DNA of 64,000 nucleotides from Owenia fusiformis (GCA_903813345.2 CAIIXF020000012.1:9134432-9198431), one strand, 5' to 3'. Positions 1 through 12,944 are shown, counted from the stretch's first letter. Notes: a model not told the origin generated them from the letters alone. Numbers and translations: made by a program.

Positions 1-620
1 GCTATCGGTCCTCCTTGAGCATATTTGATGAATGCAAGGCCAATCGAGAACTATAGTCTTCCTTGGGTCACAATGAGTCAAGCAATCGAGAACAATTGTT
101 CTTTTTCCAGGTACAATCAATCAAGCAAATACAGAAACTCTTCTTGACAAATTCAAAATGCTCGTTGTTGCATCCTCCGATCACAGGGCTTCAAAATCCA
201 GAATATTTTCTTTCTTTTTACCCCCTGGGGAGAAGGAGGTACGGATTCTGGACACCTGCTTAGGAGGATGTCGTTGTTGATCGAAAAACACACAATCACG
301 AATAACCGAGAGCAATAGATATTTCTTTGACACACTCGCTCGAGCACATTTAAGAACTATTTTCTTCCTTGAGCCACAAGTCAAGAAAAAATCGAGAAGA
401 ACTGTTCTTTCTTCAGGCACAATTAATTCAGCACATTTGAAAACTTTTCTACCTTCTTGACATATTGAAATTGGGTTTTCTTTGGCACACTCGCTCGAGC
501 ACAATTAAGAATTTCCCTTTGAATCCTTCTACTTGAGCCACAATGAGTCAACAATTGAGGAAAAGGTATTTTTGACGTCATACGAGGATTTTTAAATTCA
601 TTTTGAGAACCCATTTTCCT
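1..620. repeat. Degenerate tandem repeat block at left edge
   Basis: Diverged copies of the same phrases recur: a TTGAGCCACAA-type phrase near 370 and 533, and CACACTCGCTCGAGCACA near 331 and 486. The spacing is roughly 155-165 bases. Short open frames on both strands here look like repeat artefacts. The block probably continues beyond the left edge. Confidence 0.6.
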
Positions 621-1907
621 CAGGGCCACGTTATGAAAATGATAATTAATTCTGTTGATGTGTCTCTAAACTTGGCGCGCTTTTCTTCTATGAATGAAAA
701 GACTAACCAAATAGATTTGCGAGATCCCGTATTTTGGAATGTAGATAAATAGGATACGTTCTCGTAAAGTTACCTTTGTCAACTGGAAGTAATCAATTAA
801 TTACGTCGCATTTGCGAATGTAAACCATAGGTTCTCATCGCCAATGTTACTTATAATTACTGGGAATGGATTAGTCATATATGAATTATTAGACATTCAA
901 CTGTCATACAGTTGGAAACACTGACTTATTGTCTCAGCATGGTGTCAATTAAAGGTATCAGCGTCCGATTAAATTGTAATCTCAAAAAGGTGAAAAATTG
1001 CAATGAAAGCGCAAAAATCGATACCAATTATTAGTTAGTATCATGTTACGCTCGGATATCATTTATGAATTGGCATCTTTGTTTGTTGGAACGAGATGAT
1101 AGAATTATGTCTTATGTATGGCTCCCAAAAAAACTAGTTATGAAACATGTAATTTATAGGTAATATGTAGATGAACGCATATGTGTTCGACTGTATTACG
1201 TAGGCTATATACAAATTGCAATCCGAATTAAAACTCCAGGTCCCAATTAGCTAAATACATGAAATAGGCCTAGCTATAAATGTCAGTAGGCTTTGACATC
1301 CACAATAAAGTAAGTTATCGACGAGGTGGGTTCCCGATATAATGAATTGAAAACATAACCCTGTCAAAGTACAAAAATTCAGTTAAATGCAACTTATTAC
1401 AATGCAATGTACATACATCTTGCTTCATCAAGCCTCGGACCTATCCCCGTATCCTTATAGATATATATGTATGTATCTAGTATGTATGTATCTTGTATAT
1501 CTTATCTTCAAAGAAATCATTCATAAATGCCCCAATACGAAATCAACCTGACAGTCGCCAGTTTATCTTTTCTTATCCGTCCAATTGTTTTTAGATCTAG
1601 GTTTTTAAATTACATTCTATTGAAATTCAATCACTGTTAAATAATACATCTGCTTTAAAATGGGCTTATTAGCCTTTTGCAGATTATTGACATAGACATG
1701 ATATTCCTTTGAAAGGGTGTGAGTCGAGGAGGGACCCCGTCATTCGCTATATCGACTTTTATTATAGCGTGCATTTGTTTTTACTTTGGAAAGTTGTTTG
1801 CTAATAGATGGCAGCACGGCATTTTGACCTACCTGTAATCACCATTTTGAAAAACAAACGACATTATTTCCGGAATTACAAATGACTTTTCTCTCAGGAT
1901 AAGAAAC
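621..1907. other. Intergenic, upstream of claudin-like gene
   Basis: AT-rich with no supportable gene. A short TATG/TATC microsatellite lies near 1458-1500. The last few hundred bases should hold the promoter and 5' UTR of the gene starting at 1908, but no clear core promoter motif was found. Confidence 0.5.
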
Positions 1908-4900
1908 ATGTATTCAGCAAGTGTGGTTTACAAGAAGCTAGAAACATCATGGGTGATTATCGTGGCCATGGTATGTCTAGTATCGGCCAATATACTCAGT
2001 ATCGTAAGTTTTACAACGACGGGATGGCGAGTCACAAGTATGGAATTTTCTCCCGATACAGGTGAAAATGTCCAACTCTGGGAAGGCTTGTGGCAGGTAT
2101 GTCGGACACATGATTCGGACCTTCCATCCTCGTGTATCTACCAAGACAAAATAGTTGGAACTGGACTGACTGTGAGGGAGAAATATACTCCAACAAATAG
2201 GCGTAAGTTCATAAAGAATCAGGCCCTACCTTTCTGACCTACTTTAAGGTACAGCTGGAAAGTAACATTTTGGTAAAAAATTGCTACTGTATACCTGCAC
2301 ATGTTATTTTCTGGTACAAAATAAAGTATGAAGGCATGTGTCAATTTCCTTGCTTTTTTCAGGAAAGTATCATTACATTGTCTTCTTTTAGAATATCTGG
2401 TAGGGGTTCAATGGAAACTCCAGGAAATTCTAATATTTCACACTTTCTATTTTTCCAAATTTTCTTTCAAAGTTTCCAGACAACATAGGAGCTACCATTG
2501 ACCTGTTTCTAGATATTCTATAAGTAAACAGTGTAATGATACTTTCCTGAAAAAAGCAAGGAAATACACACACAACTTCATACTTAATTTTGTACCAGAA
2601 AATAACATGTGCAGGTATAGCAATTTTTTACCAAAATGTTACTTTCCAGCTGAACCTTAATTTTCAAGATTTATGTGACAATCTCTTTTCGCCAGAACAT
2701 TCTCTCTGACTGTGATTTTCATGTTTAATTATTACAGTAAAATTAAAATGTTAGTAACTACTTTGAATTTAAAAAATAAGCAATCAAAATGACTATATTG
2801 CAACAGGTATATAAAAAATAGAAACATACAGTTGGGGACAAAAATAAATGACAGGTTGATTTTCGATCACCATTTTCTAATTATGGTGGTCTGAAAGCCC
2901 ATAATTTCCAATATTGTCTAGATATATATCCCTTAAAATTTGTATATTTTACATTTTGTATAATCTCATCCACTGATGTATGGCCTCTTGTAAATTCTCT
3001 AATTTTTAACATGGGAAATCCTCACTTCAGCAAATCCACCTGTCATTTATTTATATCCCCAACTGTATGTACTTGTCCTAACTTTTGTATATTTGAGATA
3101 GTTATGTATAATGTGCAGTAAAGCTGTGGCCTTTTGTAATTTAGGGAGTTTCAGCCATGTTAATTTTTCCGAAAATATCATGGCGGAGAAGCATTGAAAT
3201 ATAAGAGGGCACAGACATGATAGCTAAACTACAAAACAAACTAAAATATACAAAAGTTGGGACATGTATAAATGTTTCTATTTATTGTATACTGCTTCAA
3301 TATGGTCCTTTGATTGCTTATTTTTTAAATTCAAAGTAGTTACTAACATTTAAATGGCAATACAGACGTTACCTGTATACCCCATTCAAACCTGAAAGAA
3401 GCAACATCCTTACTCGAGTCTCTAGAATTCATGGCTAGAAGTGACTACGATTTTATGGCTATTTTACAAAACATCCTCATAATGCTGGTCTCATCTCTGG
3501 AGGCTAATTTGAATGCACTGGTGAAATTGTTCTGACTACACGCTCACAGCTATCTTGTGTAATGGTAATAATCATCCTTCTTATCTATTGTTTAACTCTC
3601 TGATGCTTCTACAGAGACATAGCCAGGATTTACCAAGGAGGTGTTCTATTTTTTACCTACCCTTGGGTTTGTTTAATGAAAGGGCAAAAGGGAGGGTTGT
3701 AACTACAAGACAGAAAAGGTTTCAAGATTGGTTTCAATGAACCAATTAAATCACAGAATATAGTACATGCATCGTTAAATAGCAAGTTGTATAAACTTGC
3801 AATTCATTGTTCATGTAAAATAGTCATCTTTTTGAGAGTGAGGTTTATTCCCAGCCTAGAAAACAGGGTTGTTCCCAGCTGGGGGTCCATTTTATCACAA
3901 AAGGGGGGTTTTAGTGCTAGGCATGCTTCTAGAGTTGTAAGTGTGGGCAATATCTTTGAAATAGCTCCAAAGATAAAAGTTTCGGGATTCATAATGGGTG
4001 ATTTTGGCGTGTTTACGCATTTTGAGCATGTTTTGTAAAATGGCCATGAAATTGTGACCATTAAAAATAGACCAATAAAAGTTAAATGAAATGAAAGAAA
4101 ATTGAACAAGGTTCAATTGTGTCAAATATGATTTTAGATCTATGCTGAATGACAGAGTTAAGATATTTGTTTTGGGTTAACTTTTTGGCTCACCCTGTAT
4201 ATATGAGTCAGTATTTGTGGAGGAAGGGTGTCTATTAGGGACAGGTGTTCGCTAGAGAAGTGTTCAGGAAGACAGGTTTTACTTTACATGTAGGAAAGGC
4301 CTTTGTATGTATATACATATCAGAAACCCCAATGTGGTTTAGAGTAGCAAGGCTGATACCCTATGTAATCTCAAATATATGTATTTTCAGAGCCCCCAAT
4401 GTGGTTCAGAACCGTGCAAGGATTTGCTGTTATTGGCCTTCTGTGTTTAATTGTATCATTCCTCATATGTCTGGTCTACATGTGTCTTGTGAAGACGACA
4501 AAGAGGAAAGGTCCAGTTGTTGCCACAGCAATATTTTCCATATTTGGAGGTGAGTGTCTAAGTTTTACCATATTTGGGGGCAAGTGGCTAATTGCAGTTA
4601 TTTTGTCATATTTGGAGGTGAATGTCTTCAGTGAAATGTCTTATGTTTTGCTATATTTGGTAAATGTCACTTTGAAAGTGCAGTGAATTTTCAGAAAATC
4701 CAATTTTCTATTTCCATCCAAAGTTTACATAATGAGTATTGTTCTAGAGACCACATAAGAAGTTCTTAATAAGTGCTGTATACAGAGTGCAGATATATGG
4801 TATGGAAATTTCAGTTCCTGCATACATGAAAACAATGTGATTCATTTTTCCAGGTGGGGCATGGGCATTAGCCATAGTTATATTCGTGACCCATTTCAGC

Positions 4901-5038
4901 AATGACGTCATGTTCGCATACAGCCTTCACTATTCTTTCTTCTTGGCATGCATCAGTGTAGGTGCATCTGTTTGCGGGGCCGTCTTCTCTCTGATTGAGA
5001 TTCGTAACACAGGAGATGTCATACCAAATGTTATGTAG
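1908..5038 (+). CDS. Claudin/PMP22-like four-transmembrane protein
   Basis: Three exons, 1908-2202, 4391-4549 and 4854-5038, join in phase 1 at both junctions to give 212 residues, a typical claudin-superfamily length. Exon 1 encodes a short cytosolic start, TM1 (about residues 14-36) and the first extracellular loop with the family signature: W40, then GLW at 60-62, then cysteines 65 and 76. Exon 2 carries TM2 and a basic cytosolic turn (KTTKRK), then enters TM3. Exon 3 carries the end of TM3, the second loop and TM4, and ends at TAG. The W-GLW-C-C pattern and four hydrophobic segments support the PMP22/claudin/EMP superfamily. Whether it forms barriers or is another superfamily member cannot be told from sequence. 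Intron 1 is loaded with MITEs. Confidence 0.85.
2248..2656. mobile_element. MITE with TTAA target duplication
   Basis: Inverted arms of roughly 160 bases begin GGTACAGCTGGAAAGTAAC on the left, and the right end is the near-perfect complement. TTAA flanks both ends (2244-2247 and 2657-2660). TTAA duplication points to piggyBac or Kolobok type transposases. There is no coding content. It lies in intron 1 of the claudin-like gene. Confidence 0.8.
2748..3350. mobile_element. Foldback MITE interrupted by a mariner-type MITE
   Basis: The arms beginning ATGTTAGTAACTACTTTG at 2748 and ending as the complement at 3350 extend about 90 bases. TTAAA flanks both ends (2743-2747 and 3351-3355). The element is split by the smaller one at 2829-3065. 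Without that insert it is about 365 bases. Confidence 0.7.
2829..3065. mobile_element. Tc1/mariner-type MITE with TA duplication
   Basis: Terminal inverted repeats start CAGTTGGGGAC and extend about 28 bases with few mismatches. TA dinucleotides flank it at 2827-2828 and 3066-3067. The size (237 bases), CAGT start and TA target fit a non-autonomous Tc1/mariner derivative. It sits inside the left half of another foldback element, so it inserted later. Confidence 0.8.
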
Positions 5039-5736
5039 GCCTAAGTTGGTGGATTAGGACTTGTATTTGAACTTTGTAAGAATACTTGCTGTTGGAACAC
5101 CTGTAAATATGAGCATCTGAATAGGAACACTCATACAGTTATGTTCATTATGGGAACACCTGTATATGAACACTCATAGGGTTGTGTTTACAATAATGGG
5201 AACACCTGTTAATGTGAACACTTTGTATATTCATAATGAGGACAGTTGTGTGGTATGTTCATAATGTGAACATCTTTGAATATGCACACCTTCATGATAT
5301 ATCAAATATGGGAACACCTATTAATGTGAACACTTTGTATATTCATAATGAGAACAGATGTGTGGTATGTTCATAATGTGAACATCTTTGAATGTGCAAA
5401 CCTAGATGATATATCAAACATGAGAACACCTGTTAATGGCATTTTAGTTTCCCAATAACATTCCAAATGTGGATCGGATGGACATAATTATGTGAAAAAT
5501 AATGTAAATTATTATGCAGCTCACCTTAGTGATACATTCTCATTGGTTAATAAGTGTCCAATATTTAACAATATTGTGAGTCATGACACAATTTCTCACT
5601 AAATTCTACACATTATTACTTTAATATCTATGATGTGAGAATGAGGGCCTGTAGCATTTTAGTGAAATCTGTATAAAGGTATACTTTAGAATATATATAC
5701 ATGTACATGTATTTAAGAAATGTAGACTGAAGAGAA

Positions 5737-5827
5737 GGTGTTATATTGACAAATACATACCGCAGGGCTAGGCACAAACAAAGCTTTTGTTCCTAGCCCT
5801 AAGGTATGTATTTCTCGATATAACACC
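5737..5827. repeat. Short foldback element
   Basis: GGTGTTATATTGACAAATAC at the left end pairs with its near complement at the right. A second inner stem is built from AGGGCTAGG and CCTAGCCCT around an AAGCTTTTGTT loop. It can form a long two-step hairpin of about 90 bases. Confidence 0.7.
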
Positions 5828-8119
5828 TGCCCTGAGGGCTATATTACGATTTGAACATGAAAACTCACCAAATTTTGGGAATATTCATTATGGCCTGTCA
5901 TTGCTATGACGTCACACATAACTCGTATTACCTGGTGCAGTGTGAACGAATACATACTGGGCGAAATATTGACTTTGTTCACAGTTTATAGAAGGCGAAT
6001 TCAGATTATTCATAATATTGTATAAAGGAACAAACCAGTACAATTCTTAAGGAGTTACAATTTAAATTATCATTATTATTATTAAAATAATGCAGATATA
6101 CAAATCATGAACTCAAATTCAGTTCTCAAAAACTGTTTTGTAAAAATGTTGTAATTGTTCATTTTTGGCTTGAATATGTATCCACAATTAATCTGCCTGT
6201 GTTGGTAATTAACAAATAACAAAACAATGATTTTTATTTTTAGTTTGTAATTCTGAATGTATACATCTTATAACTTTGTGTTTAAATGTGCAACTTGTAG
6301 AGGTTTAATTTATATCCCAGGGATGATACAATATTTTGGTTAATCAAGTAAAATATGGTTCAAATGCATAAAAATTTAATTTATTTTAATTCACACTTCA
6401 TTGGAGATTCAAAAGAGAGATTCAAATGATATGCATTACTATGGGATGATATTTGTAGTATTTTATAATTACATGTACATAGGCTTTTAGTAAACTGTAT
6501 ATCATAAGACTTTGTCCTTAGACTTTAATGTACTTTACTACTTATATATTGTACTTTATTTTGGAATTCAGATCTGAAAAACACATACATGATAATGGTA
6601 TTTCATACTTCTATTTCAATTTATATTTGAGGAAGAAATGATCTGAGGTTTTAGTGTATTTAGTTTAGAATTTCATTTGTCATTTAAGATCTGATTTTGA
6701 TTTTTTTCACTGAGTATATCCTCTCCCCTCACAGGGTTACACTTCTTGATTTAAGATACATTGTACTTGTAATAAACCCTCCGTACAGGGGTGTATTTTC
6801 ATATTACATTCCATGTAGTCATTTTATATACGATAACATTGCTATTTTTATCAGAATACAAAACTTTTTATAAAACACAATCGTTATGTTTTGTTGATTA
6901 TTTGGTAACCTTGGTAACAGGTGCTCCATAGATGGGTCTGAGAATAATTATGCCACCACCAGAAGTGGTGACATATTGTTTAAGTCTCCAACTTTTTGTG
7001 TATGGTGTTTGGCAGTCACCATCTGTAAAAAATGGTAGGTGGTGACATTTTACATGTTAATGCCTTGTCTTTAAAATCAAATCTCACTCTAAATGAGCTT
7101 ACCTTTGAGTAAAATTCAAAGTAATTCATTCAAGGATGTAAAAGGGATAGAGCTGAATTGAAAATAAGTGGCAAGATCTGGCAAAAATGAAAAAGTGCAT
7201 GTCAATTAAAGTTAAATTGGACATCTCTGCATCTAAATGTTGTTCTAGATTAATGGAACCAATTATATTATTTTTTACTGTTCATTATCAGAAAACAATG
7301 AACAATTTTTGGTAAATAACTACTGTTCAAATGTGCAACACTTCAATGCCTGAATCCAGAGATCAATAAGTTGATATCCTCCCCACGTCAGGCTGATTCA
7401 AATTAATTTCTTAAATAATATCTGATACAGTTTTTTCAAAAATATTAAATTAGTGACCATTTACTAAAAAATGTATTAACAAATTGTGCCATTGGAAATA
7501 TTTTGTCTCCCCCTGTAAGTCAATTACAACGATAATGAATGACTTCAGTCTAATCTCAAAATAGTGAACAGAAAATACATTAATGTACATTCTCATATAC
7601 ATGTTAGTTTATTTATTTACAATATTTACAAATGATATATGTACATATGGGTGTCATGATTCCATCCTAAATACACAATAAAATTATTTTGAAGCTACAG
7701 GCATTGTGCTTTTATCACAATTTTTTTTGTTAGTGTACTAGAATTAAAAAAGTTTGCATGCAAAAACATGAACTTTTCCTTAATTGAAGGATTAAATTAT
7801 TAAATTAATTTGCAGAAGTTTTCAAATTCAATGTTATCAGTAAAATATTTGTATCTTGCCTATCACACTAATAATAAGGTCTTTGGTTCAATTTGTTCCT
7901 TTATAAATTTTTATCTTGTTTTTTGATATTGATTTTTTCTTCAATGAGTTTTTATGTAATCAAAATAACTCAATTCTCCACCATAATATTGTTTGTTCTA
8001 TCATAATGCAGTATAAACAAGTTTTGTAGATCATTGCTCTCATTATCAAGTGTGCTGGAATTTTGCTCCCTCATAATCAATGTCTTGCTCCTTCATGATC
8101 AAATATTGTTTCCTCTCTC

Positions 8120-8265
8120 TAATGCCTGGGTCACATTTGCTCCGATCCATCGGCCGACGCCCGGCCGATTGAGTGTTTTGTTCAATATTGTATTCAATTT
8201 TGAACAAAATACTCAATCGGCCGGGCGCCGTAATGAAAATCTGAGCAAATGTGACCAAGGCATTA
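8120..8265. mobile_element. Foldback MITE, GGTCACATTTGCTC family
   Basis: Near-perfect palindrome. The left arm TAATGCCTGGGTCACATTTG is matched by the complement of the right end, and an inner GGCCGATTGAGT stem adds more pairing. The GTCACATTTG(C/A)TC end also occurs in the elements at 13983 and 27962, so this is a family of at least three in the window. Confidence 0.7.
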
Positions 8266-8294
8266 ATACTTTTGCTCTCTCATAATCCAAGTTA

Positions 8295-11032
8295 TTAATC
8301 CTGTTCCTGAAGAAACTGATTCTCAGCACTAGCAACTACGCTCTCAGGGTTTAACAACTTTACCTGAAAAATAAATCATTCATTTTATGAATATAAATAA
8401 CTAAATAAATAAGTCAATAAATCATCGACCTACCAGATAATTATGTAGCTACAAGTGATGAAAGACGAAAGACCACAAACCATTACAATGCTTTAACAAG
8501 GCATTTACATGCAAAATGTCACCACCTGCCATTTGTTTTAGATGCCAAACACAGACCACTGAACACCATCCCTAACTTGAACATTATTTGATTAGAAGGG
8601 TTTTGGCATTTTGATTGTTTGACACTGTTTTGTTCAGTGACTTGCTATTGTTTTAAGACCTCATGTTTCAACCTAAATGCTACACATAATGACAACTACC
8701 AGACCCATCGTTGATGAAGATGCAAGCCCCATGTTTCAAACTAAATAGATCACTATTGTTGAAGATGCACGGTATATCAGAAATGGTGTGATATGAAATG
8801 TTTTTTAGTTTGCAAAATGCCTTTAACCACAAACCCAATAAACTCAAAAAGTGCACCTTTTTTAAGACACAAAAAGATGGTTAACTTACCTCTGGTATTG
8901 GGTACTGCGTTGGCTCTGGTGCACCTTCACGTCCAAAATCTTTCATTTCTCCACATTTTGGTATATCATCCACCCATACACCTTCATAAATCTGTCCTTT
9001 GTCTAAGTAAAAGAACTTTCCAGGTCCATTTTTCTTGTCATTTTTCCAACTCCCTTCATATCGGTTTTCAGTTGCTGAAGTTAGAATTTAATTTACTATA
9101 CAAATATACAGTTATGATAATATTTCTATTTTAAAGGGTCTTTACATGTATTTGTAGTTTTCATCCTGAATTATCCTAAAATATTTTTCAAAATGATTTA
9201 CTTGCCCCATCTAAAAACTTTGATATTAACCTTCATTTCTGTTACACTGTCAAGGCAAATAAAAAAAAATCATTTTAAAGTGAAACCTGTAATGTGGAAC
9301 ATTTCTGTAAGTGGAACACTGTTCAGAGTCCCAACACCAACTGATCAATGTTAAATGAACCTCTTTAAGTGGAACACCTCTCAAGAGGAACACTCTTTAG
9401 ATGAACAAAAGGTGTTCCATTTCGACAGGTTTTACTGTACTCTCTGTATGCTTAATACTGCCACTTTAAGCAGAGTACCAAACATATTTAATTCATGTGT
9501 GAAACTTCAAACAATACAATCCAAGTTTAGAAAATCTTCCAATTCTTGTCAAAATATGGGGCCTTCCATAGTTGGCCTATATTGACTAAATTCATGTCAT
9601 TTCGTTTGATAATATAACAGTTATTAGTTTAAAGCCTCAATTTTATACCAAAAATGGTTCTGATGCTGCTCAAACGTAAGTTGAGGATTTATGAATTATA
9701 CATACCTAATCTTAACATTCCCTGGCCATTGCGTTGATCATCATACCACTCTCCTTCATATATTGTACCATCTGCGTAATACATCCTTCCCCAACCACTG
9801 CGTTTATCTGCGTAAAATTCTCCCTCATAATATTCATCCTCCGAATAGAAGTGAGTCCCGTAACCCTGTTGAGATTGATACAAAAAATATTATTGGGAAT
9901 ATCAAAATAGGAACAAATATTAATATCAAAATAGGAACAAATATTAAAATATTAATTTCAAAATAGGAACAAATATCAAAATATTAATTTCAAAATAGGA
10001 ACAAATATCAAAATATTAATATCAAAATAGGAACAAATATTAGACAAACATAAAAATATTAACAAATAAGATTCATGTGATAGAATTTTATCTTTAATGA
10101 TTTATCTTAATTGACCATCTAGAAGTGTCACTTCCAAAACGAACAGTTACATAAACTTCTTTTTTTTGAGTTGAGATTAATCAAGCTGCTGGATAGAATT
10201 ATCAACGGATCATGTGACGTGATCTGACCAATCACAGTCCATCATTTTAGTTTGAGATGTTATAAATTTGAATGAATGTTGAGATAAATCCAGCTTACAT
10301 GTCTTTTGTCATTCTTCCAGCCTCCCGAGTATTGTTTCTGAAAGCCTCCATGCTGTTTGTCAGGGAGACTATAAGTGCCAAATCCGCATCTTTTACCTTC
10401 AGCCCAATCGCCATCATATATTGCACCAGTGTCTTTCCAGCGATATGTACCTTTGCCTAGAATCAATATTATTGTTTCCAAATGAGATGACCTACGTCTC
10501 TGAATGGTCAAAATTATGGGCTTTCAAGAGAAATCGACAAACAAAAATGGCAGCCTCACAATTTTTGAAATATGCTTCGAATAATATTATGTTCATTTCT
10601 GTCATGTTAACCAATATAACAACTTCTTATTTCATATCAAGATAAAGAAAGGTGTACTGAATATGCCTAGACCAATTAAAACATCACATCGAAGCGTAGT
10701 ATTTGGAAATTAGCCGTCAATGTGGTAACCTGATGCTATCAGGTGTCTGTAAGTTCACCGACTTTGGAGGTTTGTCTAATTTGAACAATTATATTAATAA
10801 GAACCATAGAAATAGTCTAAGGTCTAACATTATATTAGAAATTATTGTTAAAAGTGGGCGATAATAGGGGAATAGAAATTAACTCACCGTGTTTTTTATT
10901 ATCTAGCCACTCTCCGGTGTACTCATCCTTATTCACAGAATAAACAGTGCTCCTTATTCCTTTCTTCTGTGCTTTATAGTCCCAATCCTTCCAAAGAGGC
11001 TGTTTTTGTTTATGATCTTTGAGATGGGGCAT
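8295..11032 (-). CDS. MORN3: MORN repeat-containing protein 3
   Basis: Five minus-strand exons, 10888-11032, 10299-10456, 9706-9865, 8890-9074 and 8295-8363, join in frame to give 238 residues, close to the length of vertebrate MORN3. The N-terminus (LWKDWDYKAQKKG) and the string of MORN repeats (YTGEW, YDGDW, YEGEF, YEGEW, YEGSW, YEGVW) are in the order expected for MORN3. The C-terminal tail APEPTQYPIPEVKLLNPE is also diagnostic. MORN3 is a testis/flagellum-associated protein of ciliated cells; MORN repeats mediate lipid or protein contacts. The start is the first in-frame ATG, and no earlier one fits. An X-box-like motif lies about 230 bases upstream. Introns contain an AT-rich minisatellite (about 9888-10060) and mobile-element fragments. 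Confidence 0.95.
9280..9440. repeat. pogo/Tigger-like terminal fragment in MORN3 intron
   Basis: The left edge reads GTGAAACCTGTAATGTGGAAC and the right edge GACAGGTTTTACTGTAC, an imperfect inverted pair like the ends of the larger element at 29547-31644. GTGGAACACC phrases fill the middle. It is probably a short derivative of a pogo/Tigger-type transposon. Confidence 0.45.
9888..10060. repeat. AT-rich minisatellite in MORN3 intron 2
   Basis: Repeats of AAAATAGGAACAAATAT alternate with ATTAAT(A/T)TC spacers, with about six units of about 20-33 bases. It has no coding potential. Confidence 0.7.
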
Positions 11033-11523
11033 TTTTTATTTTTGTCAAAAATCGAGTTCTGTCAAACCTAATTTTGAAGTTATTCCATAAAGAAAAACTG
11101 TTGCAAATCAAATGATGTGTTTATTGTGTTGTTATCTTAAATTGAACATGCTGATTAAGTGTATGAATCTTTATTTATGTAAGAAAACAACCCATAAAAC
11201 TGTAAAAGTCCCAATAAAAAATGGCAATATTTCCACTGTAGTTTACATCCGGTTACTCGCCATAGCAACGAGGAAGTGCTTCGTCTAGTGCAATGAGCAT
11301 ATCCCGGGAAAAACATCAACAAAGGCACAGTAGTAGCAGATTCAGTGGATGTACACCTCACTCCTGGTGTTAAATCAATCCCTTCCATAATTTAGGACTG
11401 GTCTTTTTCCCCATTAAACTGCATGTTAATTAGGTATTCAAAAAAGTGAAAATGGGCTATCTTCAGTGATCGCGTTTAGGGCCTAGGCTACTCGAGTCTC
11501 TAGCTAGGCTTTGGACCTTCTTA
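11033..11523. promoter_or_regulatory. MORN3 upstream region with X-box-like motif
   Basis: At 11251-11269 the sequence contains GTTACTCGCCATAGCAAC. Read on the minus strand, GTTGCTATGGCGAG matches the RFX X-box (GTTGCCATGGCAAC type) at 11 of 14 positions, with one half-site near perfect. It lies about 230 bases upstream of the MORN3 start, a normal distance for X-boxes of ciliary genes. Function is inferred from motif and position only. Confidence 0.4.
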
Positions 11524-11966
11524 GGGGAGGCATCAAAAGATCAATGTCTGATAGAAAACTAAATAGGCTAAATCTAGTTTGGGGGAGGGGGTCAAAGCTA
11601 TTTCAGTTTGCTATCCGACAAATTTCAACATTTAAATTTTTCGCAATTTCGACTCGAAATGCCTTGGAATGGTTTAAAAATAAAGACTTTACCAGATGCC
11701 TTCTTCACCAAGATGCATGCAACATGAAATATTATGCCTATTGTTGTTGGCACCATGGGCTCTACCACCCCTTTAAGAATCATAAATACATGTAAGTTAT
11801 AGTACTGCCCCCATATGCCATGAAAGTCCAAATTGAGTAGCTAAAACATGTGAAAAGTCCGCTATCAACTTTCATTGTATTTAGTTTTGAGGGGGAGGGA
11901 GGGGGTCCAACTCAAAACTAGAATTATTTAGTTTCCTATCAGACATTGAACTTTTGATGCCTCCCC
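11524..11966. mobile_element. PIF/Harbinger-type MITE, TTA target duplication
   Basis: Inverted repeats begin GGGGAGGCATCAAAAG and continue for about 45 bases (TCAATGTCTGATAG then AAACTAAATA) with scattered mismatches. TTA flanks both ends (11521-11523 and 11967-11969). A G-rich TIR and TTA duplication are the Harbinger/Tourist signature. The ORFs inside are not conserved coding sequence. Confidence 0.8.
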
Positions 11967-12514
11967 TTAGCATGGCGTAGAATAATGGAAATAGCGTCAT
12001 GAATCATGGGACAATGAATCTCGGATCCAAGTACGTTCCTGGTCGAGAATCAAAATATTGACAAATTTATAACCTAAAGGCCGAAAGATTATGCGGCAAA
12101 TATTGAAACGGAGGTTGTCAACATATTGTATTAGCTTTGATTTCTTAGAAACCGTTGAATCCTAAGCGATTGGAGTTGTTTAGATCACTTAACGAATGAT
12201 ATGGAATGACGAGGATTTGAGTTTTTTCAAAGTTTATAATGGCGGCCAATGGGAGAAGTTTAGCAAAATATCCCGAAAATTAAATCATTAAAAGGCCCGA
12301 AAAGATCTATGGATGGATTTTGCTCATTTATATATCAAAACGAACACTTCGTTGGGTGTAACAAGGATCCGTTGAATCCTAAGAAAATAAATGATTTGCT
12401 AAAAAGTTATTAACATTCTAAATTTTGATGGAGACTGCTCCCCATTGAAATCTTTGGACCGTGAAATGTCGATTTACGCGCATGCGTTGTGACGTTATTT
12501 CCATTATTCTACGC

Positions 12515-12944
12515 AAGAGGAGGGAAACCCCATGATTCAATTGATGACATATGATTTCCTCCTTCGCGCACCTCCTTTTGTCGAAAACGTACCCTCCATC
12601 TTGGTTTTCGGCCAAGGAGGATTGGCTCCCAGAATGCACCACCGATATTCTGTCCCATATATGGTAGCGGTGACCTTTGACCTCACAGGTTTCAAAATGG
12701 TTTCAAACCTGTCACGTGTCAACAAGGTCAAAGGTCACGCTACCATATATGGGACAGAATATCGGTGGTGCACTCTGGGAGCCAATCCTCCTTGGTTTTC
12801 GGCAAAGTTTTCAAATTGACCTAGTTTTAAACCAATCAACGATCGACTCGCTAAACCAATCAGCGACGATGTCATCTCAATACAGGTTTACATTATAAGC
12901 GTAGGCCTATGTCATCTTTGAACCCTGGGGTTTCTCCCCCTCTT
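12515..12944. mobile_element. MULE-type MITE copy 1 (9-bp target duplication)
   Basis: The ends are AAGAGGAGGGAAACCCCA and, inverted, AAGAGGGGGAGAAACCCCA. The direct duplication ATTCTACGC flanks it at 12506-12514 and 12945-12953. Two related copies lie at 49225-49590 and 55232-55469. Nine-base duplications suggest a Mutator-like transposase. It is itself interrupted at 12613-12794. Confidence 0.8.
12613..12794. mobile_element. Innermost palindromic MITE (9-bp target duplication)
   Basis: The 182-base element is almost entirely two inverted arms of about 68 bases starting CAAGGAGGATTGGCTCCCAG. The direct duplication GTTTTCGGC flanks it at 12604-12612 and 12795-12803. The related element at 55232-55469 lacks it, showing the empty site. 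Long arms and a nine-base duplication fit a Mutator-like derivative. Confidence 0.85.

Larger units (their letters stand above)
5039..8294. other. 3' region of claudin-like gene and intergenic DNA
   Basis: No gene visible. The first part (about 5095-5440) is a degenerate tandem of GGGAACACCTGTTAATGTGAA-like phrases alternating with CATAATGTGAACATC phrases, probably in the 3' UTR. AATAAA occurs near 6771 and 7673 and could serve as plus-strand polyadenylation signals. Two foldback elements are listed separately. Confidence 0.5.

Noticed and set aside
2270-2488. 72-codon plus-strand ORF in claudin-like intron 1
   Set aside because: Lies wholly in the TTAA MITE and reads through its inverted arm.
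6905-6918. GTAACCTTGGTAAC as an X-box
   Set aside because: The central AT is replaced and the site lies in a 3' flank far from any start; too weak to list as regulatory.
12532-12819. ORFs on both strands across 12.5-12.8 kb
   Set aside because: They encode similar peptides because the region is a palindrome; they are artefacts of the MITE arms.
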